A stretch of 64,000 nucleotides of DNA from Thermoleophilia bacterium SCSIO 60948 (GCA_021496505.1 CP053031.1:620001-684000); one strand, 5' to 3'; shown: positions 25,980-34,958, numbered from the stretch's first letter. The notes: generated from the letters alone by a model not told the origin. Made by a program: numbers and translations.

Positions 25980-26072
25980 GGGGCGGCAGGGGTCTGGTGG
26001 CCCATCCGATCTTCAAAATCGGCAGGGCGGTGCAGCCCACCGCTTGGAAGGTTCGATTCCTTCGCCGCCTCG
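25980..26072 (+). tRNA. selC: tRNA-Sec (anticodon TCA)
   Basis: 93 nt. The 8-bp acceptor GGGGCGGC/GCCGCCTC (one G-T pair) plus 5-bp T stem GAAGG/CCTTC give the 13-bp 8+5 stack typical of bacterial tRNA-Sec. A long D stem closes a 4-nt TGGT loop; anticodon stem CCGAT/ATCGG holds loop CTTCAAA with TCA at 26013-26015; the long variable arm has stem GCGGTG/CACCGC. Discriminator is G at 26072 and no CCA is encoded. A tRNA-Ser with UGA anticodon is ruled out by the TCA anticodon and the 8-bp acceptor. The 3' half from 26011 is repeated four more times downstream. Confidence 0.93.
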
Positions 26073-26281
26073 TGCGCAAAGAGCCTGCAAACGCTGAGAG
26101 GGCGTTCTCAGTAGGCCTGTCGGGTGGTCTCTGAGAGGGTCGAACAGGGCCGTTTCGGCCCGATATCGACAAGAGCGCAAACTACCGCGCACCCCTATCG
26201 GCGCGTCCTCGGCGAGCCGGCGCCGGCAAGAAATCTGCGGTCCAAACCGGGGGCGGGGTCAAGGTGTGCGGTCGCTTCGAG
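26011..26281 (+). repeat. selC-derived direct repeat, copy 1 (inside and after the intact tRNA)
   Basis: Begins at the anticodon loop (CTTCAAA) and runs through the tRNA 3' end. It then carries a hairpin CTGAGA/TCTCAG (26094-26111), a second hairpin GGGCCG-TTT-CGGCCC (26147-26161), the block GATATCGACAAGAGCG and ACTACCGCGCAC, and a weaker promoter-like end (GTCGCTTCGAG). The first 62 nt are identical in copies 2, 3 and 5. Confidence 0.9.
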
Positions 26282-26387
26282 TCGAGGTCAAGGAACCGCG
26301 GGACCGGGCTGGAGTGATCTCGGCCTCCGTCGCCGCCCAGAGATGTTTCGCCCTAAGCCTCGGACTTGTCGGTTGCCGGAGCGTCTG

Positions 26388-27554
26388 TCATCCGGCCGGG
26401 ACCTGGAGAAGACTGAGCAGCTGAGTCGGTCTGTCGACCCACCCACCTTCCTCGCGTTGCACCGCGAGATCGAGCTCGCCGTCGGCGTCGAAGTCGGTCG
26501 TCGCGACGCCGGTTGCTTGTTCGGTCGCCGGGATTTCCGAGTCGAACGAAAACCCACCCTGGCCATCTCCGCTCCAGTACTGGAGAGCCCGGCCGTAGGC
26601 GAGGAGCACGTCGCGCGAGCCGTTGCCGTCGAGGTCGGCGACTTCGACATCGTCGACCGGCTCGAAGTCGGGATAACCCGTCTCGAGAACGGCGCTGACG
26701 CTCAGCCCTCCGTCGAGATCGTTGGCGAAGACCGTTACCCGGCCGCCGTTCGGTACGAGCAGATCTCGGTCGCCGTCACGATCAATGTCGCTTGTGACCA
26801 TCTCGCCGCCCGGCGCCGCGGTCGCCGACGGAACCTGCGCGCCTGGACCGAATCGGCCGCCGTTCCGGCCCCGGAAAGTCTCGATGCCCGCGGCGGTGCG
26901 CGCAACGATGTCGAGGAGGCCGTCGCGATCCAGGTCAGCCACGAGCACGTCGGTGACCGCGCCCTCGGATCGGATCGTCACACCGGCCGAGAAGTGTCCG
27001 TGACCGTCGCCCAGAAGCACCCGGATCCGCTTGCGGAGGTGCACGACGAGGTCGGGCCGCCCGTCGCGATCGAGGTCGCCCGTCGCGAGGCTGCCGTTGC
27101 GGCTCGGGTTCCTCCCAACCCGATAGACCCTTCGGGCATAGCCGCCCTCGGAGCGGCTCAGGTACAAGACCACCCCGGCGGTGAGACGGCCGCGGGCGCT
27201 CGCGGCTGAGCCCTGCACGGCGATGTCTTGACGGCCGTCGCGATTCAGGTCGGCTAACTCGAGATCGCCGAGATCGCCCGCGTAGAACTTCTTGGTCCGA
27301 TCGGTCAGCCCATCGCGACCTCCGAAGTTGATGCGAAGCTCGCCGCACGAGCAAGCGTCGTAAAGGCCAACGGTCACGGCATCTTCGGAGCCGTCGCGAT
27401 CGAGATCGGCGAGCTCCAGCGAGTCGTTCGGGAAAAGCATCCCGTCGAACTCCTCGCCCGGCGCGAAAGCTGGCGCGGCCGAGGCCGCCGCAGGCAACCC
27501 AGCGAGCACGGCAAGGGCCGTGAGCGTTGCGCGTAACGCGAGGTTGAGGGTCAT
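26388..27554 (-). CDS. Secreted FG-GAP/VCBS repeat protein
   Basis: 388 aa with a signal peptide (hydrophobic to about residue 25, AAASAAP). Seven calcium-loop motifs of the type D-x-D-x-D-G-x-x-D occur about every 45 residues (DLDRDGSED, DLNRDGRQD, DLDRDGRPD, DLDRDGLLD, DIDRDGDRD, DLDGNGSRD, DFDADGELD), giving an integrin-alpha-like beta propeller. Likely extracellular or surface adhesion/scaffold. It lies between repeat copies 1 and 2 and reads against the tRNA. Confidence 0.85.
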   Translation of the reverse strand: MTLNLALRATLTALAVLAGLPAAASAAPAFAPGEEFDGMLFPNDSLELADLDRDGSEDAVTVGLYDACSCGELRINFGGRDGLTDRTKKFYAGDLGDLELADLNRDGRQDIAVQGSAASARGRLTAGVVLYLSRSEGGYARRVYRVGRNPSRNGSLATGDLDRDGRPDLVVHLRKRIRVLLGDGHGHFSAGVTIRSEGAVTDVLVADLDRDGLLDIVARTAAGIETFRGRNGGRFGPGAQVPSATAAPGGEMVTSDIDRDGDRDLLVPNGGRVTVFANDLDGGLSVSAVLETGYPDFEPVDDVEVADLDGNGSRDVLLAYGRALQYWSGDGQGGFSFDSEIPATEQATGVATTDFDADGELDLAVQREEGGWVDRPTQLLSLLQVPAG

Positions 27555-27733
27555 CGGTCAATCCTCGAGGGGCGAGATGAGACACGCATGAGGTGCGCGT
27601 GAGAAACCGCCGGCGCGTTCGTGGCGGATTGCGCGTCTCGCCCCATGCCGCGGGTGCGGTTCGGCAGCGGCTGGGACCGTGTCCTACCCAGGCTTCGCGG
27701 AATCGACTCGCAGGCGCGCCCACCCGCCCCTCG

Positions 27734-28020
27734 CACCAGCATGCAAGCCTTCAAAATCGGCAGGGCGGTGCAGCCCACCGCTTGGAAGGTTCGATTCCTT
27801 CGCCGCCTCGTGGAAGAAGTGCCTGCAAACGCTGAGAGGGCGTTCTCAGTAGGCGTGTCGGCCGGTCTCGGAGAGGGTCGAACAGGGCCGATTCGGCCCG
27901 ATATCGACAAGAGCGCAAACTACCGCGCACCCGGATCGGCGCCCTCTCGGCGACCTGGCGCGGCCAAGAAAGTCGCGGTCGAAATCGGGGGGAGCGGGGA
28001 GGTGTGCCGTAGCGTCGATC
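27734..28020 (+). repeat. selC-derived direct repeat, copy 2
   Basis: CACCAGCATGCAAGC leads into CTTCAAA (27749-27755) and the exact 3' half of tRNA-Sec to 27810. Both downstream hairpins and the ACTACCGCGCAC block follow, ending at a promoter-like GTAGCGTCGAT (28009-28019). The 5' half of the tRNA is absent and replaced by GCATGCAAGC, so no cloverleaf forms. Confidence 0.92.
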
Positions 28021-28052
28021 GGAAGGCAAGAACACGACGAGAGGACCCTCCG

Positions 28053-28421
28053 ATGAAGACGACGATCACCGACGCCCCCGCGTGGGCCCCGCAGCTGATC
28101 GAGCTGGCCTCGAAGCTGCCGACCGGCGACATGATCAACGACCGCGACGATCTGACCGAGCTGCTTCGCCGGTTGCTCGAGGCGACCGCGGACGCATCGA
28201 CCGAGCTCTGGGACACCCAAGGCGAGGAGCTCTACGTCGACGAGTTCAGCCCGAGCCCGGAAGAGGTTGCCGAGATGAGCGCCCCGATGCGCGCCGCCTA
28301 CGTGGCCAAGCTCGTTCGCACCTTCGCGCTTTGCTTCGGAACCCCGCGGCCGGGGGAGGCTCCTCGCGACGTCGACTCGCACGCAGGGCTGGCCGCTCGG
28401 GTCGTGGAGGTGGTGCGGTAG
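28053..28421 (+). CDS. Repeat-linked small protein, paralogue 1
   Basis: 122 aa from ATG 28053 after GAGAGGA, starting 38 nt after the promoter-like end of repeat copy 2. Mostly helical, acidic. The central block ELWDTQGEELYVDEF ... EMSAPMRAAYVAKL ... GTPRPGEAP aligns with the protein at 39782-40147, which sits at the same distance after repeat copy 5. No known family recognised. Position and size resemble cassette genes such as immunity proteins, but there is no direct evidence. Confidence 0.75.
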   Translation: MKTTITDAPAWAPQLIELASKLPTGDMINDRDDLTELLRRLLEATADASTELWDTQGEELYVDEFSPSPEEVAEMSAPMRAAYVAKLVRTFALCFGTPRPGEAPRDVDSHAGLAARVVEVVR

Positions 28422-28548
28422 GAGCTGCCGCTCGGGGCGCGCTGTCGGCATGCCGACAGGCCGTGATCGCACGTATCGATCCGCCGGGGAAGACCGGGTA
28501 GAAATCCGGCGACATGAACGCAACCGGACGCAAAGCGGGACGGCGGGC

Positions 28549-28947
28549 GTGAAGCGCCACATCCCCGAGGGGCTCGAGCGCTTCGAGGCCGACTGGCACT
28601 TCACGCACGCTGTCGAGGCGCGGGGCCTTGTTTTCTGTTCGGGGGTCACGGGAACTTCCGTCAACGGCCGTGTGGACGCCGATCCCGCCGCCCAGTTCCA
28701 TCAGGCCTTTGAGCACTTGCGCGTCTATCTCGAGGCCGCTGGCTGCTCGATCGACGGGCTCGTCGAGATCACGAGCTATCACGTCGGACTGCGGGAACAT
28801 CTCGAAGCGTTCCTCGCCGTCAAGGACCTTTGGATCGAGCCGCCCTATCCCGCTTGGTCGGCGATCGGGGTGTCGGAGTTGATCACGCCGGGGGCTCTCG
28901 TCGAGATCCGAGCGGTGGCGGAGCCTCCGGGGTCCCGGATCTCGTGA
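28549..28947 (+). CDS. RidA/YjgF-family protein
   Basis: 132 aa from GTG 28549; upstream codons look non-coding. Shows the RidA trimer fold pattern: FTHAVEARGLVFCSGVTGTS, a QFHQAFEHLRVYLEAAGCS helix, VEITSYHVGL and the C-terminal LITPGALVEIRAVA with the conserved Arg. RidA proteins hydrolyse reactive enamines/imines; more distant members vary. Cargo between repeats 2 and 3. Confidence 0.82.
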   Translation: MKRHIPEGLERFEADWHFTHAVEARGLVFCSGVTGTSVNGRVDADPAAQFHQAFEHLRVYLEAAGCSIDGLVEITSYHVGLREHLEAFLAVKDLWIEPPYPAWSAIGVSELITPGALVEIRAVAEPPGSRIS

Positions 28948-29090
28948 TCGTGCTCGAGTAGTGGTAGGTCTGGGGAATCCGGGCGGCGACGTGATCGTCG
29001 GCGGGGAGCCGCTCGGGCCGATGGGGCCAGACAACGCACAGCACCTACAACCGGCGAGACTTGGAGTCGCGGAACATATGGTGCCAGGGC

Positions 29091-31502
29091 ATGTCTGACG
29101 ACGCGAAGGTCTTCTTTGGATACCCCTCGAGCCCCGAGAGTTCACGCGAAACGCTCGCCAGTGCGGCCGCAACGCTGGGACGCGTTGGCGGTATCGCCGT
29201 CAAGACTTGGGAAGATCTCACCATTAGCGGGCAGATCGTCATCGAGAAGATTCTCTCGGCGATCGACGCGGCGAGGCTTTGCGTATTTGACATCACGACT
29301 CTGAACGAGAACGTCCTGTTCGAGATCGGCTACGCGATCGGCCGCGAGAAGCCAATCTGGCTTGTTCGAGATACGTCAGACGAGGTAGCGGCCGAACGTT
29401 GGAATCAAATCGGAATCGTCGACGGCCTCGGGTACGAGACGTTCGTTAACTCAGACGAAATCGTCGGTCCATTTATGGAAGTGCGCCCGGATACGGGCCA
29501 CTCGCCTGCGATCGTTGACGTTCATGGTTTTGCCGAGCGAGACCCTGGATCGGTGGCGTCGATCTTCTACATGCAAGGACTGCACGCAACGAACGCCGAC
29601 AAGGAGTTGATTCGGACCGTCGAGAGGGAGCGGGAGCAGGGCTTAGAGGTCACTATCGCCGACGCGCGTGAGTCCTCCGTCGAGGCTCTGGGATGGTACG
29701 TCCGGCAGTGTGCCCGGGCCGACACCATACTGCTGCACTTGGCGTCGGCGAATCGGCAGATGAGCGCTACGCACAACGCACGGTGCGGCTTAGTAGCCGG
29801 ACTGGCGCGCGGGATGGACAAACCGGTTCTAATGCTCGCAACCAGCGACTTCGAATCCCCATTCGACTATCGAGATCTCCTTTACCGGTACGAGAACGCT
29901 CGCGATTGCGCCGATCGTGCTAACAAATGGCTCGCAAATCGTCTGGACGCCGCACATCAAGAGCTAGAAGCGCGGGCGAAGCATGCGGTGGAACGGCGTC
30001 GAAGTTCCGAGCTGGCGTCTCTGCGACTTGGCGAGCATGTCGCTGAGAACGAATCGAAGACGCTCGGTGAGTACTTCGTCACCACACACCTTTACCAAGC
30101 GGTCGTAAGGGGTGGGGCTCGGCTGTTCGTAGGTCGGAAGGGAACGGGAAAGACGGCAACGCTCCTCCAAGCGACTCGTGAATTTGAGCGAGATCGCCGT
30201 GTTCTCGCCTGCAGCATGCAACCGTCCTCATACGATCTAACTGGATTTGAGCGCGTGATGTCGCGGATTGCAGCTCGCGACACACGTCAGATCATCATTG
30301 AAGCATTCTGGAAGTACTTGTTGTACTCGCAGATGTCACTTGAGTTGACCGAGGAACTGAGACGGCGTCCGGCTGGCATCGAACCGGGTACCCCTGAGTG
30401 GGACTTGGATCAATACTTGCGGGGACCTGGGGCCATCTTCACTCGCGACTTCGGTGTCCGAATTGACCATGCCCTCGAACGACTTGAGCAGGCCGGCTTA
30501 GGTAGTAACCCCACTGCGGATCGCGCGAACCTTGCCAACGCACTCCATACGAAGCTCATCGCGGAGCTTCGTGATCTCATCGCGCCTTGTTTGACTTACA
30601 AGGATCGCGTTGCAGTGCTGGTTGACAACCTCGACGCCTCGTGGGATCCACGGGAGGATCTAAGCGCCGCTTCAGACCTACTTTTAGGCCTAATCGCGGC
30701 CTCTCGGAAGGTCTCAAAGGACCTCGAGCGGAGACTTCCTAGCGTTGGGCGCGAGGAGTTTGAAGTTTCGGTTGCGGTCTTCTTAAGAAGCGACATCTTC
30801 GAACGCATTAGGGATCGCGCACCGGAGCCCGACAAACTCCCCCTTGAGCGCATTGAATGGAACGATGAAGCGACCCTCTTGCGTGTCGTCGGCGAACGGT
30901 ACGTGGCCGCCGTAGATAACGAACGCGCCCGACCGCAGGAGCTTTGGGAGCGCTACTTCACCGGAATTCTCGACGATCTGTCTCCTAGTGCGTACGTTCT
31001 CGAGCGAGTGATTCCGCGTCCACGCGATATAGTGTGGTGGTGTAACACAGCGCTGGACGTCGCTTCACGGCGTGGTCACGCCCAGGTTACACCGGACGAC
31101 CTACGTGAAGCGGAAAGTCTCTACTCGAGGTTCGTTATAGAGGCGATGCAGGTGGAGCTCGGCTCCCTGACTGACGATCCAGAAGCTCTCATATATGCGT
31201 TTGCTGGGGCGCCGGACCAAGTCTCAGAGGACGATGTCATCGCGATGCTAAGAGGCGCTGGGGTAAGAGACGAGGACCTCGATGCGGTTACGAAGGCTCT
31301 GATTGGCTTCACTTTCTTGGGGCTGCTGACCCAGGCACCCCACGCGCAGTTCGCAAGCGACCTACATCAGGTGGAGCGGTTGCGCGCTCTCGCCCGCGGC
31401 TCTGCCCGCCGCGGCGTCGCCGTTCGGTACTGCATCCATCCCGCTTTCCATTCGTATCTCGAAGTAGGCCCCGTACATCCTGATCAGCAGGCCCTCGCGT
31501 AG
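29091..31502 (+). CDS. Two-sensor P-loop NTPase, putative defence protein
   Basis: 803 aa from ATG 29091 (a TTG at 29061 also fits). Residues 5-90 form a TIR/nucleoside-deoxyribosyltransferase-like fold: FFGYPSSPESSRETL, CVFDITTLNENVLFEIGYA with a candidate catalytic Glu, and REKPIWLV. A second, weaker copy follows near 140-260 (ILLHLASANRQMSATHN, ARGMDKPVLML). A P-loop NTPase comes next: Walker A GRKGTGKTA near 360 and Walker B AVLVDNLDASWD near 520, then an all-helical C terminus. Architecture resembles NTPase-linked antiphage effectors, but family membership is inferred. Codon use is much more A/T-rich (TTA, ATA, AGT) than neighbouring genes, indicating horizontal gain. Confidence 0.7.
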   Translation: MSDDAKVFFGYPSSPESSRETLASAAATLGRVGGIAVKTWEDLTISGQIVIEKILSAIDAARLCVFDITTLNENVLFEIGYAIGREKPIWLVRDTSDEVAAERWNQIGIVDGLGYETFVNSDEIVGPFMEVRPDTGHSPAIVDVHGFAERDPGSVASIFYMQGLHATNADKELIRTVEREREQGLEVTIADARESSVEALGWYVRQCARADTILLHLASANRQMSATHNARCGLVAGLARGMDKPVLMLATSDFESPFDYRDLLYRYENARDCADRANKWLANRLDAAHQELEARAKHAVERRRSSELASLRLGEHVAENESKTLGEYFVTTHLYQAVVRGGARLFVGRKGTGKTATLLQATREFERDRRVLACSMQPSSYDLTGFERVMSRIAARDTRQIIIEAFWKYLLYSQMSLELTEELRRRPAGIEPGTPEWDLDQYLRGPGAIFTRDFGVRIDHALERLEQAGLGSNPTADRANLANALHTKLIAELRDLIAPCLTYKDRVAVLVDNLDASWDPREDLSAASDLLLGLIAASRKVSKDLERRLPSVGREEFEVSVAVFLRSDIFERIRDRAPEPDKLPLERIEWNDEATLLRVVGERYVAAVDNERARPQELWERYFTGILDDLSPSAYVLERVIPRPRDIVWWCNTALDVASRRGHAQVTPDDLREAESLYSRFVIEAMQVELGSLTDDPEALIYAFAGAPDQVSEDDVIAMLRGAGVRDEDLDAVTKALIGFTFLGLLTQAPHAQFASDLHQVERLRALARGSARRGVAVRYCIHPAFHSYLEVGPVHPDQQALA

Positions 31503-31614
31503 TACCACGGACCGGTTGCAAGTCACGCGATCGTGACCCTGGTCGCGACGGCGATCGCGATGGCCGTCTCTCGCCGCCGCGACCCAGCGTCGATGAGGCC
31601 GCCCTGCGGTGTCC

Positions 31615-31900
31615 CACATCAGCATGCAAGCCTTCAAAATCGGCAGGGCGGTGCAGCCCACCGCTTGGAAGGTTCGATTCCTTCGCCGCCTCGTGGGAGA
31701 AGTGCCTGCAAACGCTGAGAGGGCGTTCTCAGTAGACATTGCGAGCTGTCTCGGAAGCATCGAATCGGGCGGTTTCGGCCCGATATCGACAAGAGCGCAA
31801 ACTACCGCGCACCCCGATCAGCGCCTCCGCGCGAGCTAAATTCGGCGAGGGAGTCGCCGCCCAAATCGGGGGCCGAGCCCTTTCGTGGCGTAGCTTCGAT
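31615..31900 (+). repeat. selC-derived direct repeat, copy 3
   Basis: CACATCAGCATGCAAGC followed by CTTCAAA (31632-31638) and the exact tRNA 3' half to 31693. The CTGAGA/TCTCAG hairpin and GATATCGACAAGAGCG block are kept; the region between them is more divergent. Ends at GTGGCGTAGCTTCGAT (31885-31900), a promoter-like box shared with copies 4 and 5. The stretch 31503-31614 before it has no gene. Confidence 0.92.
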
Positions 31901-32003
31901 CGAGCCGGTTGAACCTCGACGCCTGGGTGCCGCCGAGGCCAAGCGCGAAGTCGGGATCGACACCTTGGTTCTCGACCGTAGTCGAGGGTTTAACGTCACA
32001 GGG

Positions 32004-32324
32004 GTGCGTTCCGACTACCGAGAGAGTGCCGTAGGCCCGGAGCTCTGCCACCTACTCGAGGCCTACTTCCATCAGGACATGGACTTAGAGGGCGGTAGTC
32101 CAGGCGAGATAGTTCGGACCTACTCACGAGGTGAGCCGCGCGCGAATCAGCTCGCTCTAGCAATCGAGATCGAAGCTCTACTGAACGGGCCCGAGCCAGA
32201 AGAGCTTGGCGGCGCGATGCAGGAGATGACGGACTTCGTCGTGGTTGGTGGCGACTACTCCCCGCGCGAGTTCTTATGCCTCGTCCTCGGAGCGCTACAA
32301 GCTTGTACCGCGGGCCGGCGCTAG
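32004..32324 (+). CDS. CdiI-like immunity protein (CdiI_2 type)
   Basis: 106 aa from GTG 32004; a TTG at 31965 would extend it. The segment CHLLEAYFHQDMDLEGGSPGEIV followed by LALAIEIEALL and YSPREFLCLVLGAL matches the contact-dependent growth inhibition immunity family, in which YFHQDWDLE is the signature. Such proteins neutralise a specific delivered toxin; no toxin or CdiA/CdiB partner is in the window, so it is an orphan immunity gene. First gene after repeat copy 3. Confidence 0.72.
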   Translation: MRSDYRESAVGPELCHLLEAYFHQDMDLEGGSPGEIVRTYSRGEPRANQLALAIEIEALLNGPEPEELGGAMQEMTDFVVVGGDYSPREFLCLVLGALQACTAGRR

Positions 32325-32680
32325 CTCCACCTGCGAACACGCACGTCGTGCCCGACGAGAGGGCTGAGGCTCACGGCCCGTTCGAGATCAGGCCGGATCG
32401 CTACCGCCGTCTTCGATCATCCGGTCCGATCCAGCCCGATGATCTCAGCGGGAGGTTCCCCCGCATCGAGTCGAACGAGTAGACCGACGCCTTTCTCCGG
32501 TCGGTATCGCTTCGGCCGATCGATGCATCGCTCTAGAAGCAGACGTCGCCTACATCCTTCATTGAGCTCTGGTCGAGGTGAGGCGAGGGGCCACAGTCCG
32601 ATCGCTGGCGTCAGGGCGAACGTCGTCGTCCCGCGGCTGGAAGCCTTGGAGTGGCTCCTGTCAGAGGAAGGACTAGGACG
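32325..32680. other. Gap without a convincing gene
   Basis: About 355 nt. Open frames on both strands exist but none shows a start with ribosome site and protein-like composition. It may contain gene remnants. Confidence 0.4.
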
Positions 32681-32815
32681 ATGTCCCGCTCGACACCCAG
32701 TCGGTCTACTGGTGGAACCCGGCCGCGCCCGGCCGAGCATCTCGCGGCCGTGCGCGGCGACGGCTCCCGCGATCGCGCGGAGCTGTTCGAGGCCTATCGC
32801 GAGTCGGGTCGGTAG
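32681..32815 (+). CDS. Possible 44-aa protein
   Basis: ATG 32681 is preceded by AGGAAGGACTAGGA, a good ribosome site. The predicted peptide is basic at first and ends EHLAAVRGDGSRDRAELF.., an amphipathic helix. Too short to classify; may be a gene remnant. Confidence 0.35.
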   Translation: MSRSTPSRSTGGTRPRPAEHLAAVRGDGSRDRAELFEAYRESGR

Positions 32816-32907
32816 GCGACCAGGTCTCAGTCTCAGACGCCGAGCTCGACGCGATGAGCGAACGCGCCAATCGCAGGGGCGCTGCGGGCGCCAAGCGACG
32901 GCGAGCC

Positions 32908-33647
32908 CTACAGGACGTGAAGGCCGTCGACCTCAACTGCGTCCGAGCGTGCCCTTCGGGGAAGCGAAGCTGGAGAGTCAGATCCGAGCGACCTTCCTCT
33001 TGTGTCCAAAGCGGAGCGTCGACAAGAACCTCGCCAGCATCCGTTTCGAGGAGATTCACGCAGTCTCGCCACCAGCCCAAAGGCGGATCCTGCAAGCGTC
33101 GGCCGTAGTCGCTGATGGCCAGACTGAGCTCAGCCGCACTCAGTCGCGAACCCTCAGTCAGCGTTTCGAGTGCGTCGTAGTCGCCAGCCGTGAGCAGCCC
33201 AACGATCCGCCGCACCCTCGCCTCGAGGGCTTGGTCATATTCGCTCAGTCGAAAGAGAGCTAGTTCGCGATCCACGATGTGTTGACTCGCTTCGATAAAA
33301 CGCCTGACCCGGACGCAGTGTTCGCTGGTCGCACCGGCTCCTCGGTCTAGGTCGTCGTCAGTCGCTTTCATCACGAGCTCATCCGCGAGTACGAAGCCGT
33401 CGCCTCGCGCTAGATCGATACGGGCTTCCACTCCGCGACTCGACCGCGTGAGATCGAGAGAGAAGACGAGGGTCTCGTCCCCTGGGGAGGAGGCAGGGGA
33501 ATAGCTCGCAGCGGCCCTTAGCGGGAAGGAGTCGTTGTGCCCACAGTCGATACGGACGACGAAGCCGCGATGCTCCAGGTCGACCCCTTCGTTGAGGGCG
33601 TCCACAGCTGACCGAAACTCAGCCCACAGAGTCTCTACGGAGGTCAT
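32908..33647 (-). pseudogene. Immunity-like small protein gene with 3' frameshift
   Basis: ATG 33647 has a GGGAGG site. About 230 residues read cleanly (MTSVETLWAEFRSAVDAL ... VNLLETDAGEVLVDAPLW ... GRSDLTLQLRFPEG). After that the open frame runs on into arginine-rich nonsense to 32706, while another frame gives SDAVEVDGLHVL followed by TAG (32908-32910), a far more natural ending of the type V-x-x-D-x-L-H-V-L. So a single-base frameshift near 32940-32960, real or from sequencing, is likely. Cargo of the copy 3 segment. Confidence 0.5.
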
Positions 33648-33737
33648 CGCTTTGCCTCCCTCCCGAGGTCGATGGCTGCATCCTAGGTACCTGAACCACA
33701 CGAGAGCGACGGCCGTCAGACACGGCGGTCCTGAGCG

Positions 33738-33992
33738 CTAGGCGCGTCGGTCACGCCTGCCGCTGTGGGTCAGATGCCAACTGCCGCAGTGCTCGCACCT
33801 GTAGGCGCGCTGCTGGTCACCGGTCGTCCGCGCGGCTCTCGACGCGACTCCAAGCGCCGTCAGCTTTGACCGGTAGCCGCGCTTCGAGGTGGTCTCGCAA
33901 ACGGTGTAGTCCGAGCTCGACTGGCCGTTGCGGCTCCTCGGCTTCTTCCGCTTCTTCCGGCCGCTTCGCTGCTGGTGATTGAAGTTCGTCAT
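33738..33992 (-). CDS. Small basic zinc-ribbon-like protein
   Basis: 84 aa from ATG 33992; the frame is open up to 34091. Lys/Arg-rich N-terminal half, and C-terminal YRCEHCGSWHLTHSG in which Cys-x2-Cys-x3-His-x3-His could bind zinc. Similar short 'CEHCGxWHLT' tails occur in phage and island proteins of actinobacteria. Probably nucleic-acid binding. Confidence 0.5.
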   Translation of the reverse strand: MTNFNHQQRSGRKKRKKPRSRNGQSSSDYTVCETTSKRGYRSKLTALGVASRAARTTGDQQRAYRCEHCGSWHLTHSGRRDRRA

Positions 33993-34142
33993 CGAGATCG
34001 CGATCCGTAGCCAGGTCGGATACTTGGCCTTCGATCTGACGCCAGCGGGACGGCTCGCGTCGTTCCGCCTGCACAGTTCGCTTGTCGTCATCTCTCCGAA
34101 CAGCAGCTCGCGAGGGCACCGCTGCGCGGTGCTCAGCCCGGT

Positions 34143-34958
34143 CTACTCGAGCCCGACGGGCTCCCAGTCCCGCCAGGCGTCGAGGTAGGTCTCGACGAGC
34201 CATTGCTCGATCACTGCCTGCGGAGGTGGACTCTGGTGAGGAACTGGCGCGGACTCAAGCTGGGCGATCAGCCCATCGAGCTCCTCCAGGATTTCTGCCG
34301 GGGGCACGCGTCCCATTCGGACATCCATCAGCCGACTCCGTTGAGGCTCAGGGACGGGCAGCGTGATCTTGAGATCAGTGAGCAGCTCGATGCCCTGATA
34401 GCCAATTCGCAACGCATGCATCGCGTACTTGGTGTCGTAGCCGAATTCCTCGCTCAGCTCTCGCTCGCGCGGTCGACCGTGGCCAGAGCCCTTCTCGAGC
34501 AGACCCTTTCGCTGCGACTGCAGGTAGCCGAGGAAGCTCTCCTTCACCCGGCCGGCGATGACGAGTTGGTCGGCCATGGCGCGCAGCTGGCGGCCGGCTT
34601 CGGTCTCGATCAGCACGTGCTCAGGCGGCGCGAAGAGCGGGAGCAGGACCGTCGGGCTTCCCTTCAGCGCGAGGCGGCAGTACCTGCGCAGGCTGTAGAC
34701 GATTAGGTCGAGGTCGCCGGGGCCGCTCGGCACGCCTTCGGGCTGAGTGCGATGCGAGTGATGCTCGAATTGCCCGAGACCGATCCATGCCTCGGGAGGC
34801 TCGATGGTGATCGCCATCTCGTCGCGATCGTCCGTGCCCGCGCGGACGAGACCGTGGACCTGCGAGCCGACGACGGTGCGGAGGATGCAGCCATGTTCGG
34901 CGATTCTCGCGCTCGGACCGGTGCCCCACTCGCTAGCGGTGTCGTTCGCATCGTCCAT
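34143..34958 (-). CDS. RlaP-type nucleotidyltransferase (DNA polymerase beta superfamily, RNA-repair associated)
   Basis: 271 aa from ATG 34958 (a further ATG at 34988 is possible). TVVGSQVHGLVRAGTDDRDEMAI is the GS...G...(S/T)D.D nucleotidyltransferase core; DLDLIVYSLRRYCRLALKGSPTVL and ESFLGYLQSQRKGLLEKGSG are typical of the RlaP family (Pfam 10127), described as companion of RNA repair ligases. The RtcB ligase gene lies 0.8 kb away on the other strand, which supports an RNA repair function for the segment. Direct substrate unknown. Confidence 0.8.
   Translation of the reverse strand: MDDANDTASEWGTGPSARIAEHGCILRTVVGSQVHGLVRAGTDDRDEMAITIEPPEAWIGLGQFEHHSHRTQPEGVPSGPGDLDLIVYSLRRYCRLALKGSPTVLLPLFAPPEHVLIETEAGRQLRAMADQLVIAGRVKESFLGYLQSQRKGLLEKGSGHGRPRERELSEEFGYDTKYAMHALRIGYQGIELLTDLKITLPVPEPQRSRLMDVRMGRVPPAEILEELDGLIAQLESAPVPHQSPPPQAVIEQWLVETYLDAWRDWEPVGLE

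Noticed and set aside
26124-27209. 361-codon plus-strand frame after selC
   Set aside because: Antisense to the FG-GAP gene, whose repeats and signal peptide are unambiguous.
27749-27810. Extra tRNA genes at repeat copies 2, 3 and 5
   Set aside because: Only the 3' half is present; the 5' acceptor, D arm and the 5' anticodon stem are missing, so no cloverleaf can form.
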